Positions 16,865-25,900 of a DNA stretch of 47,440 nucleotides are shown one piece after another (the stretch's first letter is position 1; each line of letters begins with the position of its first letter). Source of the DNA: an uncultured Verrucomicrobiota bacterium (GTDB lineage: Bacteria; Verrucomicrobiota; Verrucomicrobiia; Limisphaerales; UBA9464); assembly GCA_903907995.1 (NCBI GenBank), contig CAIVQH010000038.1, forward strand, positions 1-47,440, given 5' to 3'. A program made the translations under genes and the position numbers. The notes below the pieces were generated by a model that saw nothing but the letters and a program-made list of their open reading frames with translations, was not told the origin of the DNA and searched no databases.

Positions 16865-17335
16865 ATGAAGAGTCTTCTCGTTGCGCTGTTGCTGGCCGGC
16901 ACCACGGTGATGCTGGCCGCGCCGCCCATGCGGCCCGAGCATTTCACGGAGCTGCCCAAGGCCCAGGAAGTCGCGCGCAAGCTGCAGCGGCCCGTGCTGG
17001 TGAACTTCATCGGCACGGGCTGGTGCCCCTGGTGCAAACAGATGAAATCCGAGGTCCTCAGCAAGAAGGGCTTCCTTGCCTACGCCTCGACCAACCTGGT
17101 GCTCGTGGACCTGGATTTCCCCGACTCCGATCCCGATTCCAAGGCGATCTCGGCCGCGAACCGGGCGCTGCAGGAGCGCTATAAGGTCATGATTTTCCCC
17201 ACCTTTCTGCTGGTGGACGCCTCGGGCAAGGAACTCGGCCGTCACGAAGGCTACCTGAAGGGTGGCGTGCCCGCCTTTACCCAGGCGCTCGACGGTTGGC
17301 GGTCCAAGTTCTCGGCGCCGACCAAATCCCCATGA
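16865..17335 (+). CDS. Periplasmic thioredoxin-fold protein
   Basis: 156 residues with a signal peptide (1-18) and a thioredoxin-like fold: VLVNFIGTGWCPWCKQM with redox pair CPWC (54-57), and MIFPTFLLVDASGKELGR containing the cis-proline. It resembles DUF255/DsbD-C-like small thioredoxins that reduce periplasmic disulfides. The stop overlaps the downstream cytidine deaminase start as ATGA (17332-17335), implying translational coupling with a gene of unrelated function. Confidence 0.8.
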   Translation: MKSLLVALLLAGTTVMLAAPPMRPEHFTELPKAQEVARKLQRPVLVNFIGTGWCPWCKQMKSEVLSKKGFLAYASTNLVLVDLDFPDSDPDSKAISAANRALQERYKVMIFPTFLLVDASGKELGRHEGYLKGGVPAFTQALDGWRSKFSAPTKSP

Positions 17336-17736
17336 ACCTGCACGCCGCCGAACGCCAGCAGCTTGCCGCCGCCGCCTGCACCGCCGCCGAGGGCGCGTAT
17401 GCGCCCTACTCGAAGTTCCGGGTCGGCGCCGCCGTGCTCACCGAGGACGGACGGGTCTTCCCCGGCTGCAACGTGGAGAACGCGAGCTACGGCCTCTGCC
17501 TCTGCGCCGAGCGCAACGCCCTCTCCACCGCCATCGCCGCCGGCGCGCGGAAGTTCCGGGCCGTCGCCGTCGCCTGCATCGACGCCGACGCCTCGCTCGG
17601 GCTCAACGGGCGGATGCCCTGCGGCGCCTGCCGCCAGTGGCTCCTCGAACTCGCCCCCGACGCGGAGCTGATCGTGGCCGGTGAGACGCGGGTCTTCACG
17701 GTGCGCGAGCTGCTGCCGCATGGGTTTGAGCTCTGA
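17332..17736 (+). CDS. cdd: Cytidine deaminase
   Basis: 134 residues, standard length for the small tetrameric, zinc-dependent cytidine deaminase of pyrimidine salvage. Visible motifs: FRVGAAVLTEDG, NVENASYG (substrate loop), CAE with zinc Cys58 and catalytic Glu60, and PCGAC with zinc Cys97 and Cys100. Start chosen at the ATG that overlaps the upstream stop (ATGA). The last 55 codons have a diverged partial copy at 29080-29244. Confidence 0.93.
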   Translation: MNLHAAERQQLAAAACTAAEGAYAPYSKFRVGAAVLTEDGRVFPGCNVENASYGLCLCAERNALSTAIAAGARKFRAVAVACIDADASLGLNGRMPCGACRQWLLELAPDAELIVAGETRVFTVRELLPHGFEL

Positions 17737-18029
17737 GGTGCGCTGTAACCGGGGCGAAAACGGAAAACTCGAGCCTCCTCACATCGTCTCCTACACCTGC
17801 GGTTGCTTTTTGTTGGATTGCCTGCTGATGGGTGGTGAGGAGACAGGGGCGTAGCCGGGCACTGCCCCGGTTTGGAGTTCCGCGTTTACGCGGCTCGGCC
17901 GGCTGCGTCCACCGGCCGCGTTTACGTTTCGGGGACAATGCTCGGTTGGACGCAGTAGAGAGAGGGAGTTGCGGCGGAAGCCTTGCGCCGCTTTGAGGCT
18001 GCGGTAATCTTTTGAGGCGCAAGCATCGG
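17737..18029. other. Gene-free spacer
   Basis: About 290 bp after cdd. I see no gene, hairpin or repeat that I can support. Confidence 0.3.
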
Positions 18030-19601
18030 ATGAAGGAAAGCCTGTTCTCGTGGTGGGCCCACGATTTGCCGTCATTGGACGGACGCCTTCGCTTTGCGGT
18101 CTATGGCCTGCTCTTAATCCTGTCGGAGCCGATTCTCAGAGAGATTCCAATTCAATTGGCGAACTGCCCACCGACACTTTATGAACCCAGCGGAGTGTTT
18201 GGGCTGATCTCAAACGACCCGGCCAGGCTTCACGGTTGGATGGTTTCAATCGTTGCTGGAATTCGGACGCCTCTGGTCGCCTGTTGGATCTGCTCAGCAC
18301 TCGGCCTCTTCGGGCGGGCGCCCATGATCGCCACGGCGGGACTGTTTTTCGTCTTCTGGGGAGCGCTCAAGGGCGCCAGCGGATCGGGACACCAATGGTA
18401 TCTGCCACTTTACACCTTCACGGCGCTGGCTCTTTTTTCGGCCCCGGACCGATGGTCCTTTGACCGCCTGTTGGAGCGGCATTTTCCGGGCTACCCATTT
18501 CTCACCGCGCGACCGGGTTCACTGACGGAAACGGGCCTTGGTCCAAAACTGGCGCTGGCCGGCGCGGTGACCAATCTTTTCGGCGCAGGCCTGACCAAGC
18601 TGCTGGAGGCCGGGCCCGCCTGGATGACCGGTGAGGCCCTGCACAACTACCTCCTCTGCCTGCCAAGGATCGCCCCCGGTTGGGAATGGCTGTATCATGC
18701 GGTCATCCAAAGGCCGTGGACCACCCGCGTCCTTTCCACCTGGACACTTGCCGTTGAGCTGGGATCGGTCGTGCTTCTGCTGGGTCCACGTTTCCGCCTC
18801 CTATGGATTGTCAATGCGTGCATATTTCATATTGGAATCATTCTGTTGATGATTCCGGATTTTCGACCGCAGATGGTCTGCTATCTGTTGTTGATCGACT
18901 GGCGGTGCGTCGGCAAGGCGTTGGAATCGGGCCAACGGCAGTTCAGGAGCGGGCGGGGCCCGCTCTTTGCGGGTGCTCTTGCAATTCTCCTTCCAAAACC
19001 GATCGGCTGTCCGGAGCTTCAGCAAAAAGTTTCACCGCGGCACAAGGGCCTGGCCCTTTCGCTGATCACGCTGTTCCTGGCGGGTCCGGTTGCCTCCGTC
19101 ATCACGCATCGTGAATGGTATCCGTTCACCAATGTGCCAATGTATTGCACCCAGATCACGGAAACCTCCATCGGCCCCTATTCGATTTCTGACTTTGACG
19201 ATTCCTCGGCACTGGCACGCATCGGTCGGGAATATGGTGCTTCCGGACGGCCCTGGTTTCTCACCCATTATTTGCCCAGGCGGATCAGGGTCGTGCTCAC
19301 GACCCCCTCAGCCGACGGGACCGACCTCGATGTCACGGCCGAGATTGTCCGCCGGTATGGGGACTGGTTTCTTTGGGATCAACGGGCCACCCAAGCGGCG
19401 TCATGGGAGTTCGAACACCGGTTTGGCAAGGATTTCACTGCGCCCAACCAGACCGACGATACTCCGGGGCAGCGGCTGCTGCGTGCGGTCGTCCCATCCT
19501 TGCAGCCGAAGTTCGAAACCTATCGGCGACAGGGCAGCCGTCTCCGCCTGCTCTATCTCACGTCCCCGACGCCGTGCGAGTTGGCGCAAATCGAATTCTA
19601 A
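18030..19601 (+). CDS. Polytopic membrane protein, possibly HTTM/gamma-carboxylase-like
   Basis: 523 residues from ATG 18030 (a TTG at 18012 is open; GAGG lies about 12 bp before the ATG). About eight hydrophobic helices fill residues 20-390, e.g. FAVYGLLLILSEPIL, ALAGAVTNLFGAGLTKLL, LAVELGSVVLLLGPRF, IFHIGIILLMIPDF and LALSLITLFLAGPVAS. A soluble C-terminal domain of about 150 residues follows. The order and the GLTKLLEAGPAW and FHIGIILLMI segments recall the HTTM family related to vitamin-K-dependent carboxylase, but I do not see enough to assign it. Function unknown. Confidence 0.6.
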   Translation: MKESLFSWWAHDLPSLDGRLRFAVYGLLLILSEPILREIPIQLANCPPTLYEPSGVFGLISNDPARLHGWMVSIVAGIRTPLVACWICSALGLFGRAPMIATAGLFFVFWGALKGASGSGHQWYLPLYTFTALALFSAPDRWSFDRLLERHFPGYPFLTARPGSLTETGLGPKLALAGAVTNLFGAGLTKLLEAGPAWMTGEALHNYLLCLPRIAPGWEWLYHAVIQRPWTTRVLSTWTLAVELGSVVLLLGPRFRLLWIVNACIFHIGIILLMIPDFRPQMVCYLLLIDWRCVGKALESGQRQFRSGRGPLFAGALAILLPKPIGCPELQQKVSPRHKGLALSLITLFLAGPVASVITHREWYPFTNVPMYCTQITETSIGPYSISDFDDSSALARIGREYGASGRPWFLTHYLPRRIRVVLTTPSADGTDLDVTAEIVRRYGDWFLWDQRATQAASWEFEHRFGKDFTAPNQTDDTPGQRLLRAVVPSLQPKFETYRRQGSRLRLLYLTSPTPCELAQIEF

Positions 19602-19956
19602 CGGAACGGCCGCCCGTGCGTTCCGCCAGGCCATCGTGACACTCAAGGACGACAACGTGGTGGGTGGGGAGTATCAGGCCGGATTAGCCCGCCGGCCGGT
19701 TGCGGCCTCACCCCCTTTGAAGGCCCGGGCCTTCCCGCCATACGGTTGAAACCGAGCGACGGCCCGCCTGTGGCCACGGCTGGCCGTTCCTCCGCATCCG
19801 GAACTGGCCCGCGCCACCACCGTCCGCAAATTTCCCCAGGTTCTCCCCCGGGCACTCCCTGCGCCGTGCGGGACGCGCGCACTTGGCGTCTATCCGGAGT
19901 CCGTTTTGCCCGGATTGTCCGATGACCAGATCCCCATAGTGCGCACCCATGAGGGC
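19602..19956. other. Gene-free spacer between convergent genes
   Basis: 355 bp between the membrane-protein stop and the end of the glucan synthase gene. No gene, RNA or clear terminator hairpin seen. Confidence 0.35.
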
Positions 19957-22900
19957 TCAGGAGAGAACGGCGGCGGGCGGATCCGTTTCAAGCCGGGCGG
20001 GAGGAGCGATGGTTTCGTCACTGTGGCTCCCGAGGCTGAACTCGACAGAATGCTCCTGCCTGTCGTCCACCAAAGGCACGGCATTCCCCGGCAGGCGGTT
20101 GCCATCGAGGAACAGTTGATCTGCCTCGCCGGAACCGGCGGCCAGGCGGGTGATGGCCAGGTGATAGACGGTCTGCCGGTAGCGGTAGTGAATCCGGCAG
20201 GCCGGCCAGCCGGCCGGGAGACGCGGGGTCAGCACGAGTTTGTCGCCTGCCAGATTGACGCCCAGCAGGGTCTCGATGAGCAGCCGGTACATCCAGCCGG
20301 CGGAGCCGGTGTACCAGGTCCAGCCGCCCCGGCCGGAGTGCGGCGCGACGGCATAGACATCCGCCGCCACGACGTAGGGCTCCACCTTGTAAGTGGCGAT
20401 CTGTTCCGGCGTCCCGCCGTGATGCACCGGGTTCAACAGGCTGAAAAGCTCCCACGCACGGTCGTTTTCACCCTGGAGCGCGAAGGCCATGGCGGCCCAG
20501 ATGCCTGCGTGGGTGTACTGGCCGCCATTCTCGCGCACGCCCGGGATGTAGCCCCTGATGTAGCCGGGATTCAGCGCCGACCGGTCAAATGGCGGATCGA
20601 ACAGCTGGATCAGCTTTTCGTTTCGCCGGACGAGGCGCCGGTCAACCGAGTCCATCGCCTGGCGTGAACGTCCCAGCTCGCCCGCGCCGCTGATCACGGA
20701 CCAGCTCTGGGGCAGCGAATCAATCTGGCATTCGGGATTCGTCTGCGAACCCAGCGGTTCACCGTTGTCGAAGTAGGCGCGGCGATACCAGGCGCCGTCC
20801 CAGGCATGCCGCTCGATGTTTTCCTGCAGCTGCCGGGCCTGCGCGACACAGCGGTCGGCGAAGGCGGTGTCTTTCCGCGCGCGCGCGAGTCCGGAGAATT
20901 GCGTGAGCACGTCGTACAGGAAGAAGGCCAGCCAGACACTTTCGCCGCGCCCCTCCCGGCCCACCATGTTCATCCCGTCGTTCCAGTCGCCGCACCCGAT
21001 GAGCGGGAGGCCGTGCTCGCCGAACTTCAGGCCGCGTTCGATGGCTCGCACGCAATGCTGATACAGCGTGGCCGACTCTTCGGAGCGGTTGGGCAGGTCG
21101 TAATACGCCTCCTCTTCCGGCTTTACCGGCCGCGCATCCAGAAAAGGGATCTTTTCATCCAGCACTCCGGTATCCGCCAGACACGACACATAACGGCACG
21201 TCACGTAGGGCAGCCACAGGAAGTCATCGGAGAAATGCGTGCGCACCCCGCGTCCCGATGGCGGATGCCACCAGTGCTGCACGTCTCCTTCGCGGAACTG
21301 GTGCGTCGCGGCGCGGAGCAGATGCTCCCGGGTGAGGGCCGGCTCGCAATGCACGAGCGCCATCGAGTCCTGCAGCTGGTCCCGGAAGCCATACGCGCCG
21401 CCCGACTGATAAAAGCCCGTGCGTCCCCACATCCGGCAGCCGAGGGTCTGGTATAAAAGCCAGCCGTTTGCCAGCACGTTCACGGCCGGATCGGGGGTTT
21501 CCACCGCCACCGCACCGAGCGTCCGCTTCCAATAATCCCAGACTCCCTCGAGCGCGACGCGGTTGGCATCCTCGCGGCGGAAGCGGCGGATGAGGTTCTG
21601 CACCTCCGCCGGGCTGCGGCCGACGCCAAGACGGAAACGGGTTTCGCGCTCCTGACCGTCGGGCAGGTTGAAACTGACCTGCACCGCGCCGCACGGATCG
21701 AGTCCGGCACCGACCTTTCCGGAAAGGCGCACGCGCCTCAGCGCCGCCGGCTGCGCCAGGCTTCCGTTCCGCCCGATGAATTCCCTGCGGTCGCCGGTGA
21801 CGGTGCGCGCGCCATCGTTGACATCGATAAACGCGATGCGCTCGGCGAATTCCGTGTTGTAATGGTTGCGCGCCAGCAGCGCGCCCGTTTTGAGGTCCAC
21901 CTCGGTCTGCACGTGCACCAGGCTTTTCTGCCGCAGGTCGCCCAGCACCCACTCCCAGTAACCCGTGATGGACAGGCGGCGCGAGCGTCCCGAGACGTTG
22001 CGCAGTTTCAGCACCGCAAACTTTACCGGCGCATCCATCGCCACATAGACCCACAGCTCGGAAACGATGCCGTGCTCGGTGTGCTCGAACACGGTGTAGC
22101 CGAAGCCGTGGCGGATGACGTACGGCGTCTTCCCGCGCGCGGGCAGGGGAGTGGGCGACCAGAACTGTCCGGTCTGCTCGTCCCGGATGTAGAACGCCTC
22201 GCCCGTGGTGTCCTGCACCGCGTCGTTGCTCCAGGGTGTCAGGCGGAATTCATGCGAGTTCTCGACCCAGGTGTAAGCCGCACCGCTCTCAGAAATGACC
22301 GTCCCGAAATAGGGATTGGCCAGCACATTGACCCACGGCGCCGGCGTCATCTGCCCGGGCTGAAGCGTGATGACATATTCCCGGCCGTCCGGGGTGAAGC
22401 CGCCAAAGCCGTTCGGGAAGATCAGTTCGCGGTGCGGAAGCGGTGCCGGCTGGTCGTCGGAGGCATTGCGGATGTGCGTCAGGGCGGGTACCATCGGCTC
22501 CAGCACGCTGCGATGCTCCAGCTGCTGCGCCAGCGTCCCCTTCTCGTCGTCCAGCACTATGCGCGCCGCCGCTTGCAGCAGTACGCGGTCGTCGTTGGGA
22601 ATCTGTTCCAGCCGCCGGACAAAGATGCCGCCGGGCTTGTCCAGCATCTGGGCCTCGATGCCGGACGAAATCAGCGCGGTGATCTGGTCATGCAGTGACT
22701 GGCGATAGACCGAGGCATCCTCGTTCAGGATGACGAGATCCACCGTCAGCCCCTTCATGCGCCAGTAGGAGTGCGCCTGGATGAGCTGCCGGACGATCTC
22801 GACCTTGTCCGGATCGCTGATGCGGAGCAGGACCATGGGTGCATCCCCGGAAATGCCGTAGCTCCAGAGGCCGTTTTGCCCGCGCCGGTTGTTCAGCAGC

Positions 22901-25900
22901 ACGGACGGGCTGGCGCGCCGCGCGGGGTCGGCATAAACCAGCGCGCCCGCCAGCTGGCCGTAGAGCTGGGCCTCGGCCTCCGTGGCGTTGATCTGCTGCA
23001 ACGTGACCTGGCTGTGTGTCCACGCCAGGTCGAAGATCCGGTCGGCCATGCGGCAGCTCTGATATTTCTCCACCTGCGCCAGGGCGGCCTCCCGGCTCTC
23101 CGTCACGCCCAGGACCAGATCAATGATGACGGTTTCGTGCGGTCGCAAAGTGACCGTGCGCCGCAGCGAAATGATCGGGTCGAGCACGGACCCGACGGTA
23201 TTGGACAGCGGTGAAACCGTACACATGGCCGCCGGGCTGGCCGGCGTTCCGCCCCGTCCGACAAAGCGGTCACGGTCGGTCTCGCAGGAGATTTCACCCA
23301 TCTTTTCGGTTTCACCCACCAGCAGATGCATGAGCCACGGGGGCTTTTCGTCAATGGAGCGGGCCCGTCGGGTGCAGAGAATGCCGGAGGACTTCGGGAC
23401 GAATTCCGTCTGCACAAACAGATTGCTGAACGCGGGATGCGCGGCATCCGCGTCCGGTTTCGCGAGCACCACTTCGGCGTAGCTGGTCAGTTCGATCTCC
23501 CGCGTCAGGGGCGAGCGGTTGGTGAGCGTGAGGCGGCGCAGCTCCACATCATCCTCCGGCGACACGCTGATCTCGGTGTGGATCTCCAGTCCGTCATGCC
23601 GCTGACGGAACTCCGCCCGCGACTGCGTAAAAATCGCCTCGTACCGCTTCGTCGCCCGCAGGGTGGGCTGATATGCTGCGGACCAGAATTCTCCCGTCGC
23701 CACGTCGCGCAGATAGACAAACGACCCCCAACAGTCGCGCGTGGCGTCCTCACGCCAGCGGGTGATGGCCAGATCCCGCCACCGGCTGTAGCCGCCGCCC
23801 GCGCTGCTGATGGCGACGTGATAACGCCCGTTGGAAAGCAGGTGCACTTCCGGCATTGGCGGCGTGGGATTGGTGAAGATCCGCATGACGGCTTCCGCGC
23901 CGCCGGCGATCGGCCGCGTGGCCTCCAGTTGCAGATCGGCGGAGAGCACGCTCGCGGCGGTCTTCGGCACCCGTTCCTGCAACAGCAGGTCCGCCGCCTT
24001 GAGCAGCGGGCACGCCATGAACCGCCGCTGCATGGGCCAGTCGCGCAGCACGTTGGCCAGCGCGAGGAGGCTCATCCCCTGATGATGCGCCATGAAGGAC
24101 CGGATGGTGACGCTCGTCTCGCCCGGCGGCAGGCGCGCCGCGGTGTAATCCACCGCCTCATAGAAACCGTAGGCACCCTCGCGCCCATCGTCCCTCAACC
24201 GCCGCAGATTGTCGCACGCCTCGCGCGGGGCCACCATCAGCGCCATGACGGTGGCGTAGGGGGCGATCACCAGGTCGTCGGCCAGGCCGCGTTTCAGACC
24301 GAGGCCCGGCACGCCGAACGCCCGGTACTGGTAGGTGAGCTGCACATCGGTCCGGTTGTAGCCCGATTCGGAAATGCCCCACGGCACGCCGCGCAGCTTT
24401 CCATACTCGATCTGCTGGCGCACCGCCGCCCGGCAGGTGTGGTCGAGCAGGGCCCCGTCATAGTTGGGCATGACCAGCAGCGGCATGAGGTACTCGAACA
24501 TCGAGCCGCTCCACGAGACGAGGATAGGCTCCCCGTGCGGGGCGACGAGCAGCCGGCCGAGCGAAAACCAGTGATCCTGCGGCACCTGCCCCAGGGCGAT
24601 GATGAGGTAGCTGCACAGGCGCGCCTCCGAGGCCAGCAGGTCATAGAAGCCGCTGTCGAAGCGGCGCTCCGTGACGTTGAAACCGGTGGCTAACAGCTTC
24701 CGTTCCGGGGCGAACAGAAAGGCGAAATCCGCCGTGGCCAGTTCATCAGCCTGGCGGGCGAGGTCTTCCAGGGCGAGGAGACGCTCGCGGGCCCGGGTGC
24801 CAGCCTCCCGCACGCAACGCGTGAGTTCGGTGTGATCCTCCCCGCCGCTGGTGAGCGGGCCGGATGACGGCTCCAGCGCCGCCAGTTCACGCAAGGTGGG
24901 TGCCCGGTCGAGGCCGGCGAGTTGCTCCTCAGGGGCTGAAGCGGAATGCGTTTCCGCCGGCGTGACCGCGGATGGCCCGCCGGGAGCGGGGACCGCCAGC
25001 GCCAGCCACGGTGCCAGGAAGCGTAGCTCCGCCAGCTGCTCCTCACAGTTTCGCCGGAGCGTTTGGCTCCAGGCTTTCGCCACGTCGTTCCGGTCCGCCG
25101 ACGCGGCGACGATCTGGCCGGCCAGGTCGGTTGCGCGCACGAGGAGGGCTTGGGCGGCGCGCAAAGTTGCGGGCGCCTGGGCCAGTTCCACGTCGAGCTC
25201 CGACAGGGCCACGTCCTCGGCCGCCATCGGCTTCAGGATGGCCACCGTGTCGCGCAGTCCCGCAAAAACCTGGGGCGTGAAGATTTTTTCGCCGGCAAGT
25301 TCCCGCAGCCCCGCTCCCAGCGTCAGCAGATGTCCGGCAAGGTTCCCGCTGTCCACGCTGGAAACATAGAGCGGCAGCAGCGGCCGGAGCGTGCGCGTCT
25401 CATACCAGTTGTAGAAATGGCCGCGATGCCGCTCGAGTTTCTGCATCGTGTCGAAGGCGTCCCCGGTGCGGCGGATCACGCCGCCGACCGGCAGATGGCC
25501 GAAGTCATAGGCGGCCAGGTTGGCGAGCAGTGCCAGGCCCATGTTCGTGGGCGAGGTGCGCGCGGCGATCACCGGGGATGGGGTCTCCTGGAAATTGTCC
25601 GGCGGCAGCCAGTTTTCCGCCGCGGTCACGAAGGTCTCAAAAAAGTGCCAGGTCTTCCGGGCGGTGCCCCGGAGAAAGGCCAGCTCCGCATCGGTCAGCC
25701 CCGGCGCAAGCGAATCGAGGGGTTGGCTGATCCACCAGGCGATCAGCGGGGCGGCCAGCCAGAGCGCAAGGAGCGGCAGGGCCGCAAGCAACTGCGACGA
25801 CTCCAGGCTGACGAGGGAAATTCCCGCCGCGAGCGCCACGGCGGGCGCGCTCCACATGGTCACGAAAAAGCCGGCCAGGCCGGCGCGGGTGTTCCGTTCG

